DNA of 64,000 nucleotides from Cyclobacterium lianum (GCF_900143075.1 NZ_FRCY01000004.1:124001-188000); one strand, 5' to 3'; counted from the first letter of the stretch, positions 8,965 through 19,065 are shown. Translations and numbers: made by a program. The notes: generated by a model not told the origin, from the letters alone.

Positions 8965-11478
8965 TTATTCTGTATCTGGACTGATCGTGTTTTCCGAATC
9001 CAGCGAATCGCCGTTTTCTGCATCTTCTTCCAGGATATGCTCTATTTTTTCTACGGAGGAGATTTTGTCTGAATCGTTTAGCCGGATAAGTTTGACGCCC
9101 TGAGTAGCTCTTCCCATTACACGAACTCCATTTGCAGGAGTTCTGATGATGATGCCCGACCTGTTGATGATCAGCAAATCGTCGGTATCTACCACTTCTT
9201 TAATAGCGACCAGGCCACCCGTTTTTTCAGTAATGTTCATGGCTTTTACACCTTTTCCACCTCTTTTGGTGATCCGGTACTCAGACAGAAAGGACCTTTT
9301 CCCATATCCCTTTTCTGTGACGACCAAAAGGGTTGCCTCTTCTCTCTGAACACAAACCATGCCAATTACATGGTTGTCTTCCTCACCCAAATTGATGGCT
9401 TTTACTCCGGTGGCAGTCCTGCCCATGGGGCGTACATTGGATTCGTGAAAGTGCACCGCCCTGCCTGAGCTGGAAGCTATCACTACATGGGCATCGCCAT
9501 TGGTCAGTTCTACATTCAGCAATTGGTCATCGTCCCTGATGTTCAGGGCAATAATGCCATTTGTTCTCGGCCTGGAGTACTGCTCAAGGGTGGTTTTTTT
9601 GATGATCCCATTCCGGGTCACCATTACAATATTGTTATTGTTGATATAATCTTCATCATTCAGGTCCGTGACCTGAATAATAGACCTGATTTTATCTCCG
9701 CTTTGTATGTTGATCAGATTCTGTATGGGCCGGCCTTTGGAAGTTTTGCTTCCTTCCGGAATGGCATATGTCTTCAACCAGAAAAGCTTACCCTGGTCGG
9801 TAAAAATCAACAGGTAATTGTGGGTAAGTGCGGTAAACAGGTATTCTGTATAATCGTCTTCCTTGGTACTCACGCCACGGGAACCTACCCCTCCCCTGCT
9901 CTGGGATTTGTATTCTGTAAGCACCGTACGTTTGATATAGCCCTGATGAGAGACAGTGATGACCACCTCCTCATTGGGAATCATGTCTTCATAATTGAAG
10001 TCTTCCGCGTTGTGCTCAATCTCGGTTCGCCTTTCGTCGGAGTACCGGGTCTTCATCTCCACCAGCTCATCCTTGATGAGCTGCATGCGTTTGTCCTCAT
10101 TGGCCAGGATATCCTTCAGCTCTTCAATGAGTTTCATCAACTCATCGTATTCCTGCTGAATTTTTTCCCGCTCCATGCCGGTAAGCCTCTGGAGCCGCAT
10201 GTCCAGTATGGCCCTGGCCTGGATTTCTGACAGTTCAAACCTTTCCATCAGACCGTTACGGGCGGTTTCGGGGTCTCTGGAATCCCGGATCAACTGAATC
10301 ACCTCATCCAGATTGTCCAAAGCGATCAGGTAGCCCTCCAATATATGGGCCCTCTTTTCTGCTTCCTTGAGTTCATACTCCGTCCTTCTGATAACCACCT
10401 CATGCCGGTGATTGACATAGTGGACAATCAGATCCTTCAAATTTAAGGTGTGGGGCCTTCCCTTTACCAGGGCTACATTGTTGACGCTAAATGAAGTCTG
10501 AAGCTGTGTATGCTTATACAGGTTATTCAGTATCACGTTGGGGACGGCGTCCTTTTTCAATTCGTACACAATGCGCATCCCATGCCGGTCTGACTCATCC
10601 CTTATGGCCGAAATCCCATCCAGTTTCTTTTCATTGATCAACTGTGCGGTTTTTTCTACCATGGAAGCCTTGTTGACCTGATAGGGAATTTCGGAAATGA
10701 TGATCATTTCCCGGCCATTCGATTTGGTTTCAACGGTGGCTTTCCCACGCATAATCACCCGTCCCCTACCTGTTTCGAATGCCGCCTTGACACCATTGTA
10801 TCCATATATAATACCGCCGGTAGGAAAGTCCGGCGCCAGGATATGCTCCATCAGTTCGGGAATGGTGATATCGTTGTTATCGATATATGCGGTAATGCCA
10901 TTAATCACCTCTCCCAGATTGTGGGGAGCCATATTGGTGGCCATTCCCACGGCAATTCCCGATGCGCCATTTAGTAAAAGGGCGGGAATTTTTGCGGGTA
11001 AGACTACCGGCTCTTTGAGGGTATCGTCAAAATTGAATTGAAAATCAACCGTGTCCTTGTTGATGTCTGTCAGCAGCTCTTCGGCGATACGCCTTAGCCT
11101 GGCCTCTGTGTAACGCATGGCTGCGGGATTATCTCCATCCACGGAACCAAAATTACCCTGTGGGTCGACCAGAGGATAACGCAATGACCAGTGCTGGGCC
11201 ATCCGCACCAGCGTTTCATATACTGCCGAATCTCCATGGGGGTGGTATTTACCCAGGACCTCTCCTACTATTCTGGCTGACTTTTTATAGGGTTTGTTAT
11301 GGGTGACACCCAACTCCTGCATGCCGTACAAAATCCGGCGGTGAACTGGCTTTAATCCGTCTCTGACGTCCGGCAAAGCCCTGGAAACAATTACCGACAT
11401 CGAATAATCGATGTAGGCACCACGCATTTCCTCCTCAATATTTATTGGGATAATGTTCTCGTTCTCTCCTTGAGCCAT
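8965..11478 (-). CDS. gyrA: DNA gyrase subunit A
   Basis: GyrA is the breakage-reunion subunit of the type II topoisomerase that introduces negative supercoils. The 837-aa protein starts [20 protein letters not shown] and has the catalytic tyrosine Tyr123 in [10 protein letters not shown]. The quinolone-determining region reads [10 protein letters not shown], with Ser84 and Glu88 at the positions of E. coli Ser83 and Asp87, so the common Ser resistance change is absent. The C-terminal pinwheel domain has the GyrA box as TKRGGKG, which separates it from ParC. An acidic tail follows, as in many Bacteroidota GyrA proteins. Confidence 0.97.
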   Translation of the reverse strand: MAQGENENIIPINIEEEMRGAYIDYSMSVIVSRALPDVRDGLKPVHRRILYGMQELGVTHNKPYKKSARIVGEVLGKYHPHGDSAVYETLVRMAQHWSLRYPLVDPQGNFGSVDGDNPAAMRYTEARLRRIAEELLTDINKDTVDFQFNFDDTLKEPVVLPAKIPALLLNGASGIAVGMATNMAPHNLGEVINGITAYIDNNDITIPELMEHILAPDFPTGGIIYGYNGVKAAFETGRGRVIMRGKATVETKSNGREMIIISEIPYQVNKASMVEKTAQLINEKKLDGISAIRDESDRHGMRIVYELKKDAVPNVILNNLYKHTQLQTSFSVNNVALVKGRPHTLNLKDLIVHYVNHRHEVVIRRTEYELKEAEKRAHILEGYLIALDNLDEVIQLIRDSRDPETARNGLMERFELSEIQARAILDMRLQRLTGMEREKIQQEYDELMKLIEELKDILANEDKRMQLIKDELVEMKTRYSDERRTEIEHNAEDFNYEDMIPNEEVVITVSHQGYIKRTVLTEYKSQSRGGVGSRGVSTKEDDYTEYLFTALTHNYLLIFTDQGKLFWLKTYAIPEGSKTSKGRPIQNLINIQSGDKIRSIIQVTDLNDEDYINNNNIVMVTRNGIIKKTTLEQYSRPRTNGIIALNIRDDDQLLNVELTNGDAHVVIASSSGRAVHFHESNVRPMGRTATGVKAINLGEEDNHVIGMVCVQREEATLLVVTEKGYGKRSFLSEYRITKRGGKGVKAMNITEKTGGLVAIKEVVDTDDLLIINRSGIIIRTPANGVRVMGRATQGVKLIRLNDSDKISSVEKIEHILEEDAENGDSLDSENTISPDTE

Positions 11479-11545
11479 ATTTAAAATTTCTCGCTTATAA
11501 CCTGCAAGATAGCAAAAAGAACAGGTTTAGAAAAATATAATTTTT

Positions 11546-11585
11546 CTATGAATATAAATTGAAGGTATTCAATTTATATTCATAG
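11546..11585. repeat. 18-bp perfect AT-rich inverted repeat upstream of gyrA
   Basis: Positions 11546-11563 and 11568-11585 are perfect reverse complements (left arm CTATGAATATAAATTGAA) around a GGTA loop. The repeat lies 68 bases upstream of the gyrA start codon and 65 bases beyond the end of the preceding minus-strand gene. It could terminate that gene, although it is AT-rich and its T-rich stretch on the minus strand is interrupted, or it could be a protein-binding palindrome in the gyrA leader. Confidence 0.7.
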
Positions 11586-11650
11586 AGTTATTTTTACATT
11601 CACTTCATGAAATTTGGCAAAGGATCACTTAGGTGGCCTGAATCTGTACT

Positions 11651-12640
11651 TTACCATTGCCCGACTTTCCGGTTTTGACGAAACCAGATGGAGCTTCCGC
11701 GGTACTCCACTCCATTGTGCAGGTGCTTCATCACTACCCGGCATCCTGGCACCTTGCATTTTTTGGTGCCGGGCAAACTGATCGAAATACCAGCCTGTAG
11801 GGTATACAGGTTTTGATCGATGCTTTGTATTTCCGGTGCCTCTGGCTCAGCATAGGCAAATGACCTGAAGGATGCCGAGGGCTTCACAAATGCACGTGCA
11901 TATTCCGAAAAATCGTACTCCAGACGTAGGCCTATTCCATAATAGGGATCCGGAGCGGTAAGGCCGGGATCCGGCACTTGCCGGAGCATCATGGAGCCAA
12001 ATTCTCCTTCCAACACCAACCTCCAGGGATATATTTGTCTGGCGCGCTGCTTTAGCTCCGACTGCATGTATATGTTGTTTCCGGAATACTTTCGGTATTG
12101 CCATCTCAGAAAAGCATTTCTCTTTCCTGCACCCCAGAGTACGATACCCAGGGTTCCGTATAACTTGTCATAGGTGTATCTGCTACTTTCCAACTCCAGT
12201 GCGTACTCCGGGCTGCTGAGCACTGGAAGGCGGCCCCATTCTCTACCATATCCGGCTCCCACAGTGATAAAATTAAACACATTGATCCTTAGTCCCAGAT
12301 TGACCGGATAGGCCATTGCTCCCCCCTTCAGACTAAGTGTATCGCCAGGCTGCAGATCCATAACCTGATCAACGCCCGTTGCCCGGATGGGGTAATTGGA
12401 CGGGCTTTCACTGCTAAAAAGCAAAGCATGTTCCTGATAGGCAGCTCCTGCGGAGAATTCGAAGGAAAAGTTGCTCACCACGTTTCTAAATACATTACCC
12501 AACTCATTGTCACTTTTCCGGCCTTTCAATTTTCTTTCTATGCCGAAAATATCTTCCTGGGCCAATCCGGGGGTCTGCAGTGCACAAAGGACAAGCAATA
12601 AGATAAGAGCACAAGGGTTTTTTCTTGATAACGTTATCAT
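11651..12640 (-). CDS. outer-membrane beta-barrel-like protein, unknown function
   Basis: This is about 329 aa from the ATG at 12640, which gives a good signal peptide (CALILLLVLCALQTPGLA before QED); a frame start at 12658 adds six residues. The mature part alternates hydrophobic and polar residues with many aromatic strand ends (FITVGAGYGREWG, YYGIGLRLEYDFSEYARAFV), typical of a Bacteroidota beta barrel. The C terminus is unusual: after the last strand (LQAGISISLPG) comes a basic, Cys- and His-containing tail (CKVPGC, MKHLHNGVEYRG). I do not recognise a named family. Confidence 0.75.
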   Translation of the reverse strand: MITLSRKNPCALILLLVLCALQTPGLAQEDIFGIERKLKGRKSDNELGNVFRNVVSNFSFEFSAGAAYQEHALLFSSESPSNYPIRATGVDQVMDLQPGDTLSLKGGAMAYPVNLGLRINVFNFITVGAGYGREWGRLPVLSSPEYALELESSRYTYDKLYGTLGIVLWGAGKRNAFLRWQYRKYSGNNIYMQSELKQRARQIYPWRLVLEGEFGSMMLRQVPDPGLTAPDPYYGIGLRLEYDFSEYARAFVKPSASFRSFAYAEPEAPEIQSIDQNLYTLQAGISISLPGTKKCKVPGCRVVMKHLHNGVEYRGSSIWFRQNRKVGQW

Positions 12641-12680
12641 GTTGAGGTGTTTGTACATGAATACCTAACGTACAAATACA

Positions 12681-12711
12681 AAAAAACCCTCACATCCGGA
12701 GGGTTTTTTTT
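12681..12711 (-). terminator. intrinsic terminator
   Basis: A run of six A residues and CCCTC (12681-12691) pair with GAGGG and T residues (12699-12711) around a seven-base loop. The symmetric A and T tracts let it work in both directions, but the gene it most clearly ends is the minus-strand gene at 12733-13248. Confidence 0.88.
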
Positions 12712-12732
12712 AAATTTATTTTGAATAGGAGA

Positions 12733-13248
12733 TCATCCTGCGTCTGCAGCAGCCTCGTCTTCAGACTCTACCGTCCTTTTTTCCTTCAGATCAGCAATCA
12801 TGCTGTCCACCTTTTCCTGAATTTCCGGATTCTCCTTCATGGCCTTGTTTACCTTATTATAAGTAGCCACACCGAGGATATCATCGTTTTTGATCAATCC
12901 AATCTTAAGATCCCTCACTTCATTGCTCAGCGATCCCATAAATTCGAGTATTTCTTCATATGCTGCTTTCTCTTCATCGGTGATCTCGATCTCGGCGAGT
13001 TTCTCCTCGTCTTCCCAGGCGCCCTTGATCTCATTGTACCGGGCAGCACCCTCAATTACTTCATTGTTCTTGATCATATCCACCAATTCCTCGTTTTTCT
13101 GGTCGTAAAATGCCATGACGGAATCTTCAACCGCCGCAAATTTTGCCAATTCTTCATCAGTGATTTCCTCTTCTGCTTCGTCCTGGGCCTGGGCCTGAAA
13201 TCCAATTACACCTAGCATCAAGAAAGCCAATACAAATAATCTTTTCAT
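12733..13248 (-). CDS. small acidic exported protein, unknown function
   Basis: This 171-aa protein has a signal peptide (MKRLFVLAFLMLGVIGFQAQA, cleavage before QDE). The mature part is very acidic and predicted helical, with two similar blocks containing VIEGAARYNEIKGAW and ILGVATYNKVNKAM, which look like an internal duplication of about 50 residues. I recognise no catalytic motif or named family. It is a single gene with its own downstream terminator. A periplasmic helical scaffold or binding protein is possible. Confidence 0.75.
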   Translation of the reverse strand: MKRLFVLAFLMLGVIGFQAQAQDEAEEEITDEELAKFAAVEDSVMAFYDQKNEELVDMIKNNEVIEGAARYNEIKGAWEDEEKLAEIEITDEEKAAYEEILEFMGSLSNEVRDLKIGLIKNDDILGVATYNKVNKAMKENPEIQEKVDSMIADLKEKRTVESEDEAAADAG

Positions 13249-13368
13249 AATTTCTATATCTATTTATTAAACGCTTTATACCCACTAATTAAATGAGATT
13301 CCATTTATTTCACAAATAATATCGCAAAAAATACGCCATTTTTTATACGGAACCCTTAATATTTGAAT

Positions 13369-14022
13369 TTAAACGATGTTTTTTAGCTTTTTGATGGTTT
13401 CTGCAGGATTTTTTGAAGAAAATACAAAATTACCGGCTACGAGTATATTGGCTCCTGCGTTAAACAGCTTTGCCGCATTTTCCATGCTTACACCGCCATC
13501 AATTTCTATTCTCGCATGAGATCCTGTTTCAACGATTAATCTGGAAAGCGCATTTACTTTCTTAAAGGTATTTTCGATAAACTGTTGTCCTCCGAATCCT
13601 GGGTTAACCGACATGAGTAAAACGATGTCAACCTCCCTGATAATGTCTTCCAAAAGTTTAACCGGGGTATGTGGATTCAAGGCTACCCCAGCCTTACACC
13701 CCAGATCTTTAATTGTCTGAATGCTCCGGTGAAGATGCGTACAAGCCTCATAATGCACTGTAAGGTGCGATGCTCCGGCTTGCTGGAAAATGGCCAGGTA
13801 TTTATCCGGATCGGTGATCATCAGGTGCACATCCAGCGGCTTTCTGGCGTGTCGGTGGATGGCTTCCACTACCGGTAATCCCAGCGAAATATTGGGGACA
13901 AAAACTCCATCCATAATATCCACATGAATGTAATCTGCATCAGATTCATTGATCATTTCAATGGCGTCCTGCAGATTCGCAAAATCGGCGGCCAGGATGG
14001 AAGGGGCTACTGTAGGATTCAT
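13369..14022 (-). CDS. rpe: ribulose-phosphate 3-epimerase
   Basis: This 217-aa TIM-barrel enzyme interconverts ribulose 5-phosphate and xylulose 5-phosphate in the pentose phosphate pathway. The family signatures are all present: VAPSILAADFANL at the N terminus, the metal and catalytic residues in HVDIMDGVFVPN, HLMITDP, the flexible loop SVNPGFGGQ and the phosphate-binding IEIDGGVS near the C terminus. Length is normal. It is flanked by unrelated genes and no operon partner is apparent. Confidence 0.96.
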   Translation of the reverse strand: MNPTVAPSILAADFANLQDAIEMINESDADYIHVDIMDGVFVPNISLGLPVVEAIHRHARKPLDVHLMITDPDKYLAIFQQAGASHLTVHYEACTHLHRSIQTIKDLGCKAGVALNPHTPVKLLEDIIREVDIVLLMSVNPGFGGQQFIENTFKKVNALSRLIVETGSHARIEIDGGVSMENAAKLFNAGANILVAGNFVFSSKNPAETIKKLKNIV

Positions 14023-14104
14023 GATATTGGTTTTTTGAAATAGTTGTTAATGGATACAACAAGGTACCCATAGTACAAAACAAGAAAATAAAACCATCAA
14101 TTCC

Positions 14105-15736
14105 TTATTTCTTCAATAACTTTATGCTTCCCGCACGGACACTATCCTCTATTTCAAGCCAATAAATACCGGGATGCAGCATCCCCATATCGATCCGATA
14201 TGGTTCGTTCCGGCCCTGGCGGTGCAGGGATAAAAGATTCAGCATCTTGCCCTGAGTATTATAAAGTTTTAGACTGCAGTTGTTTTCTGTCCCAAATTCC
14301 AGCATCAATTCATTTGCCTCAAGGGGATTGGGATAGATCTTAATGTCTCTTTCTACCAGAGTGCCGGTATTGGATGTCTTCTTTACCCTCAGGTAGTTTG
14401 GTATCCCATAACCGAGTTCAGCGTCCGGTTGGTCTGATTGGGAGCCGCTTTCCAGCAGCTTGCTCATCAACATGGCCCGTGTCCATCCGGGATATGCCTG
14501 CCATATACCGGCTGCCAGAGCGGCTACCTGAGGTGAGGAAAATGAAGTACCGCTGGAAACACTCGTTCCCTCCTTCTGCCGCCAAAGTGTGACTCCGGAC
14601 CCGAAAGCCACCAAATCGGGTTTGATCCTACCATCGCTACTTGGGCCGGTAGAACTGAAGCCGGCTTTGTTCAGGCTGTTGGTAATAGCACCTACTGCAA
14701 CGACGTCCTTCGCATCCGCCGGAACGGTAATGGTTTTCCAACTCAAATTGCCTTCATTGCCTGAGCTGGAAACTACCAGAATGCCTTTTTGGGCAGCCAT
14801 ATTGGCAGCAATGGAAATTATGGCTGTCGTTCCATCTAAATCATCTTTCGAATAATTCATCTCCGGATCGTCAAAAAAATTGTAGCCAAGAGAACTATTG
14901 ATTACGTCTACCCCCAGGCTATCGGCATATTCCGCTGCCCTCAGCCAATTGTATTCCTCTATTCGGAATTCTGAAAAGACGTCTTCAGTAATACATAAAA
15001 TATATTCTGCTGCGTAGGCGGCTCCTACCAATTGACTGGGATCATAGGCGGCCATCAAAGAAAGTGACCCGGTGCCATGGGTATCGGTATGGTATACACT
15101 GCCGGACCCACCCTGTACGAAGTTGCGGGTACCAAGAATTCGGTTTTCATTGAACAGGTGCTGCAATCCGCTGATTTGATCAGCATTTAAAAATCCGGCA
15201 TCAAAAACAGCGATCCGGATACCTTCTCCATGATACCCATCCCGATGCATTTCAGGTATCCCGAGAATATTATTCTGAAATTCAAAAGCCCTTTCATCTG
15301 AATAAAGTATTGATATGGGCGATTCCCGAGGCTCCCGAATACCCTTAGTCCCATCAAATCCATTGGCTATGCCACCCCTGGCTACGAGCTCCACTTTTTC
15401 CACAAAGGCCAGCGCTCTGATCTGATCGATCGCCATTGGACTTGCGCTGACCAGAGAGGCATTCAGCCACTTAGAGTGGTAGATAATCTCATTAACTTCC
15501 TCTTTTATCAAGCTAACATACTGCTCGGATACAGGCAGGTCGGTACTGTCTACTGCCAACATTTCCCTTTCGCGCCTTTCGAGCGCGGCAGGTGTCATCA
15601 ATTCTTCCGGCCTATCCAGGCTATACTTTACCGTGGGCTTGTACTTGTAATGTATGGCATACCTGTCCTGAGCCAGCAGTGTATTGCTGCCTGCAAGCAG
15701 GATGAAAAAGAGACAGAAAATACTACATTTGCCCAT
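14105..15736 (-). CDS. secreted subtilisin-like protease with type IX sorting domain
   Basis: This 543-aa S8-family serine protease has a signal peptide (IFCLFFILLAGSNTLLA). The catalytic triad is visible as Asp in RIAVFDAGFL, His in DTHGTGS and Ser in GTSFSSPQVAALAAG. An N-terminal propeptide-like region precedes the domain. The last 80 residues form a type A C-terminal sorting domain (IYPNPLEANELMLEF, LKLYNTQGKML, PGIYWLEI), so the enzyme should cross the outer membrane by the type IX secretion system. It overlaps the upstream lipoprotein gene by 14 bases, indicating cotranscription. Confidence 0.92.
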   Translation of the reverse strand: MGKCSIFCLFFILLAGSNTLLAQDRYAIHYKYKPTVKYSLDRPEELMTPAALERREREMLAVDSTDLPVSEQYVSLIKEEVNEIIYHSKWLNASLVSASPMAIDQIRALAFVEKVELVARGGIANGFDGTKGIREPRESPISILYSDERAFEFQNNILGIPEMHRDGYHGEGIRIAVFDAGFLNADQISGLQHLFNENRILGTRNFVQGGSGSVYHTDTHGTGSLSLMAAYDPSQLVGAAYAAEYILCITEDVFSEFRIEEYNWLRAAEYADSLGVDVINSSLGYNFFDDPEMNYSKDDLDGTTAIISIAANMAAQKGILVVSSSGNEGNLSWKTITVPADAKDVVAVGAITNSLNKAGFSSTGPSSDGRIKPDLVAFGSGVTLWRQKEGTSVSSGTSFSSPQVAALAAGIWQAYPGWTRAMLMSKLLESGSQSDQPDAELGYGIPNYLRVKKTSNTGTLVERDIKIYPNPLEANELMLEFGTENNCSLKLYNTQGKMLNLLSLHRQGRNEPYRIDMGMLHPGIYWLEIEDSVRAGSIKLLKK

Positions 15737-16412
15737 GGCCGATCAGCTTTAAATGTGTAAAACGTCCTTCCTGAATGATTTGTTCTCCCAGGCAGTCATT
15801 TCGGGAGCAATAGCGGAATACCTCATAATACTTTTCCACCAGGCCAATGTTTTTCGCAAAAACTTCATAGCGATTGTCTCTGATGGTGATCAGGTCATCC
15901 TCCTCCCGCTGTCTGACAGTGATGGTTTCCGCAAAATTCAGATTTCCCAGAATGTAGTCCCCTTCCCGCTCCACAACAAAGGTCTGCATTAGTTTGTTGT
16001 TAAGTGCATTGCCGTCCCATTCCCTCCCGGTATCGGCAGGGTAGACCAAGATGATCTCCTGCAGGTTATCGTCCTGCCGAATGATGCGGTTTCTGCTCAG
16101 CGACACGGTGAATATGCGCTCATTGAACCAGTTTATCCTGTCCGGAGAGGACTTTCTCTGAATTTTATAGACCAGCTCATTGTCTGCATTGAGGTATTGA
16201 TCTACCATTTCATCCCGATAATAAAAAGACCGGTTTTCCGCGTCGCCTTCACCGAAATAAACAGTCTCTTCCACGCTGTATTCCCAGAAATTGCCCATGG
16301 CAAAGGGATAAAAAGGAGAGCCAATGGTTTCGGGATCTTCCCGGTAGGTTTCACAGCCGAATATAAAAATGAGGAACAGAACAAAGGACTGCCTTTTAAA
16401 CAAAATATACAT
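15723..16412 (-). CDS. lipoprotein of unknown function
   Basis: This 229-aa protein carries a lipoprotein signal sequence ending in LIFIFGC, so it should be anchored to the outer or inner membrane. The mature part contains a short motif typical of Bacteroidota surface lipoproteins (PFYPFAMGNFWEYSV) followed by a beta-rich body. No catalytic residues are obvious. Its end overlaps the start of the secreted subtilase, which suggests the two are made together. Function is unknown. Confidence 0.8.
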   Translation of the reverse strand: MYILFKRQSFVLFLIFIFGCETYREDPETIGSPFYPFAMGNFWEYSVEETVYFGEGDAENRSFYYRDEMVDQYLNADNELVYKIQRKSSPDRINWFNERIFTVSLSRNRIIRQDDNLQEIILVYPADTGREWDGNALNNKLMQTFVVEREGDYILGNLNFAETITVRQREEDDLITIRDNRYEVFAKNIGLVEKYYEVFRYCSRNDCLGEQIIQEGRFTHLKLIGHGQM

Positions 16413-16416
16413 TCTC

Positions 16417-16424
16417 TATCTTTG
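16417..16424 (+). promoter_or_regulatory. Bacteroidota -7 element for the TrpF-like gene
   Basis: TATCTTTG matches the TAnnTTTG -7 consensus of Bacteroidota sigma factors. It lies 40 bases before the ATG at 16465 in the divergent intergenic space. No clean TTTG -33 element is visible. Confidence 0.45.
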
Positions 16425-16464
16425 AATTCGCTAGAAAATTACACAAATAATACCCTAAAATAAA

Positions 16465-17094
16465 ATGGCTTTAAAAACTTTTGTCAAGATAAGCAACGTC
16501 AATAATCTCAGTGATGCCAGATACTGCGCGGGGATGTACGTCAATCTCATGGGCTTTTCGCTGGAAGAGGGTGATGAATACTACGTGTCTCCCTCAGAGT
16601 TTGCCGAAATCACCGAATGGTTATCCGGATTGCATTATGTGGCAGAGTTTAACATGTCCCATCCGGACCAGATCCTGGAAGCCCTTCAGCAATACCGGGG
16701 ATTTGATTACATTCAGGTAAACGAGAAGTTTCACCTTCAATTGCTGTATAACTCAGGCTACGGACTGATCTATAATCAGGTGATCAAGGAGGATAAAGAC
16801 TGGGATGAACTACAAACGCTTTCGGTAAGTCTTAAAAAACACAATGTCATGTTAAACCTGGAAGCGGATGCTGCAAGGGAATTGCAGCCGGACGAAAAAA
16901 AGCACCTTCAGGAGCTGTCAAAAAATTGCGATGTTTTGCTGGGGTTCGGCTTTGATGCAGAAAATGTAGAACAAATCCTGGATCAAACCGGTGTGAGGGG
17001 CATCAGCATGAAAGGGGGGCACGAAATCAGCCCTGGTATCAAAGACTTTGATGAATTGGCAGATATCCTTGAGGTGCTTGAGCTTGAAGACTAA
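16465..17094 (+). CDS. TrpF-like TIM-barrel protein lacking catalytic residues
   Basis: This 209-aa protein looks like a divergent phosphoribosylanthranilate isomerase. The N terminus VKISNVNNLSDARYCAGM aligns with the TrpF KICGITNLEDA strand, and the C-terminal GISMKGGHEISPGIKDFDEL aligns with the TrpF phosphate-binding DVSSGVE and GKKD segment. The catalytic Cys of KICG is Ser here, and the general-acid Asp of the LLDT strand appears replaced (MLNLEAD). There are no other trp genes nearby. A non-catalytic or repurposed role is more likely than tryptophan synthesis. Its stop overlaps that of the convergent trmB. Confidence 0.75.
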   Translation: MALKTFVKISNVNNLSDARYCAGMYVNLMGFSLEEGDEYYVSPSEFAEITEWLSGLHYVAEFNMSHPDQILEALQQYRGFDYIQVNEKFHLQLLYNSGYGLIYNQVIKEDKDWDELQTLSVSLKKHNVMLNLEADAARELQPDEKKHLQELSKNCDVLLGFGFDAENVEQILDQTGVRGISMKGGHEISPGIKDFDELADILEVLELED

Positions 17095-17756
17095 TCGGCT
17101 GTGAATCCAAATTCCAGGTATTTGATCGTTTCACCCTTTTCCATAAACATTTTCTCGTATCGCGTCATGATGCCATGGTGCTCGTCCTTCCAGGGAGAAC
17201 GATAAAAATCTTCTGTTTTGCGTTCTATCCGGATTTGCTCCATGGAGGCGAGCAGTTCGGTAGTGTAATGGAAGAGGCCGGTATTGTCGGTTTTGAAGTG
17301 TATGCGGCCGCCTTTGGATAAAAGCTGCCTGTAGGTTTCCAGGAAGCGTGGGGCAGTCAAACGTTTCTTCTCCTCTCCTTCTCTTGGTCTTGGATCAGGA
17401 AAGGTAATCCATAGTTCATCGATTTCTCCCTCTGCAAAAAACTTGTCGAGCTGCTCGATTTGCGTCCGTAGAAATGCTGCATTATCCAGGCCTTCCGAAT
17501 AGGCCTGGCTGCTGCCCTTCCAAATCCTGGATCCTTTGATGTCTACCCCCACAAAGTTTCGGTCAGGATACTGCCTGGCGAGGCCTACGGTAAACTCTCC
17601 CCTGCCGCAAGCCAGTTCGACCACCAGGGGCTTATTGTTTTGAAATTGCAGTTTATTCCAATTTCCCCTGATGCTGTCAAAAAGCGCCTTTCCAGCCTGT
17701 ACTACATGTGGATTGGCCTCATTTTGCCTGAAACGTTCCAGTTTTTTTCTTCCCAT
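17091..17756 (-). CDS. trmB: tRNA (guanine-N7-)-methyltransferase
   Basis: TrmB methylates G46 of tRNAs using S-adenosylmethionine. The 221-aa protein has the SAM-binding motif VELACGRGEFTVGLA followed by the acidic strand end in FVGVDIKG, and the family-specific motif WITFPDPRPREGE. The conserved HFKTDN segment is also present. It sits four bases downstream of folC on the same strand and is probably cotranscribed with it. Confidence 0.95.
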   Translation of the reverse strand: MGRKKLERFRQNEANPHVVQAGKALFDSIRGNWNKLQFQNNKPLVVELACGRGEFTVGLARQYPDRNFVGVDIKGSRIWKGSSQAYSEGLDNAAFLRTQIEQLDKFFAEGEIDELWITFPDPRPREGEEKKRLTAPRFLETYRQLLSKGGRIHFKTDNTGLFHYTTELLASMEQIRIERKTEDFYRSPWKDEHHGIMTRYEKMFMEKGETIKYLEFGFTAD

Positions 17757-17760
17757 TGTG

Positions 17761-19065
17761 CTATACTTCCATTAATTCCGCCACCACGAAGGTGCTTCCT
17801 CCTACAAAAACGACATCTCCGGCAGCCGCTGCCTTCCGAGCATAAGCCAGCGCCTCGTTGACATCCGGAATACAACGGCCCGCCAGGCCAAACTTTTCAC
17901 ACTTTTCCAGCAAAGATTGGGCTGGCAATGAGCGGGGCTGATCTGCCTGGCAGAAAACGTATTCGGCATGTTTTGGTAACATAGATAAAATCTGCTCATG
18001 GTCCTTGTCTTCAACCATTCCCAGAACCATAAACAGCCTTTGCGGACCCATTTCCTTGAGTTGCGAGAGAATGGACCTGAACCCATCTGCATTGTGTCCG
18101 GTGTCGCAAATGGTCAGCGGATCTTCGCCTATAATCTGCCAGCGCCCCTTCAATCCTGTTTTCTGCCTGATTTCTGCAAGGCCGCTGAGAATATGCTCTG
18201 CCCGGATATCCAGGCCAACTTCCTGTAATGTCTCCAGGGCTTTCAATACAGCCGGTAGGTTTTTTAGTTGATAGTTTCCCATCAGGTCGATCGCGATCTC
18301 ATTGAGTCCTGACAATGCCGGATGGATTTGATACACTGCCCTGTGCTGCTTGTCTCCACCGCGCCTCAAACCCAGAGATGTTACTGTAAATGACTGATCG
18401 GCAAAGCAAATCGATGCCCCACACTCTTCTGCCTTCTCCCTGAAAACAGGAGCTGTCAACCGATGTGTCTCACCTATAACCACAGGTACTCCTGATTTGA
18501 TGATGCCCGCTTTTTCAAAAGCGATTTTTTCCAAGGTATCTCCCAGGAATTGCGTGTGGTCCATCCCGATATTGGTAATCAGGCTAAGTATAGGCCGGAT
18601 CACATTGGTACTGTCAAATCTGCCGCCCATTCCGGTTTCAATGACAGCATAGTCTACCTTTTCTCTGGAAAAATAATCGAATGCCAGTGCTACGGTCATT
18701 TCGAAAAAGCTGGGCTTTAGTTCGGAGAGGTAGGCCTTATGCCGGGCCACAAAGGCAGTCACATCTGCCTCAGGGATTTCAATGCCATTTATCCTGATTC
18801 TTTCGCGAAAGGATTTCAGGTGGGGAGAGGTGTACAGACCGGTCTTGTATCCGGCTTGCTGCAGCACGGCAGCCAGAGCATGTGCCGAACTTCCCTTCCC
18901 GTTTGTGCCGGCGATGTGAATGCTTTTGAAATTTTCCTGGGGCTTGCCAAGCCGAGCGCACAATTGAAGGGTGTTGCTTAGATCCTTTTTGAATGCCGTG
19001 GCCCCTACCCGTTGAAACATAGGCAAGGCCTTGTATAAAAATTCTAGTGCTTCCTGATAATTCAT
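17761..19065 (-). CDS. folC: bifunctional folylpolyglutamate/dihydrofolate synthase
   Basis: FolC adds glutamate to dihydropteroate or folates in an ATP-dependent reaction. The protein has the Mur-ligase P-loop IAGTNGKGSSAHALA, the FolC segment YTSPHLKSFRERI, ALAFDYF, and the central IETGMGGRFDSTN block. I chose the ATG at 19065; a GTG at 19074, immediately after the preceding stop codon, is possible. It is the downstream member of the ExbB-ExbD-TonB run and probably shares its transcript, a common arrangement in this group with no clear functional link. Confidence 0.93.
   Translation of the reverse strand: MNYQEALEFLYKALPMFQRVGATAFKKDLSNTLQLCARLGKPQENFKSIHIAGTNGKGSSAHALAAVLQQAGYKTGLYTSPHLKSFRERIRINGIEIPEADVTAFVARHKAYLSELKPSFFEMTVALAFDYFSREKVDYAVIETGMGGRFDSTNVIRPILSLITNIGMDHTQFLGDTLEKIAFEKAGIIKSGVPVVIGETHRLTAPVFREKAEECGASICFADQSFTVTSLGLRRGGDKQHRAVYQIHPALSGLNEIAIDLMGNYQLKNLPAVLKALETLQEVGLDIRAEHILSGLAEIRQKTGLKGRWQIIGEDPLTICDTGHNADGFRSILSQLKEMGPQRLFMVLGMVEDKDHEQILSMLPKHAEYVFCQADQPRSLPAQSLLEKCEKFGLAGRCIPDVNEALAYARKAAAAGDVVFVGGSTFVVAELMEV

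Noticed and set aside
9487-10230. Long plus-strand open frame opposite gyrA
   Set aside because: It is the antisense shadow of a clearly coding gyrA region and shows no protein-family pattern.
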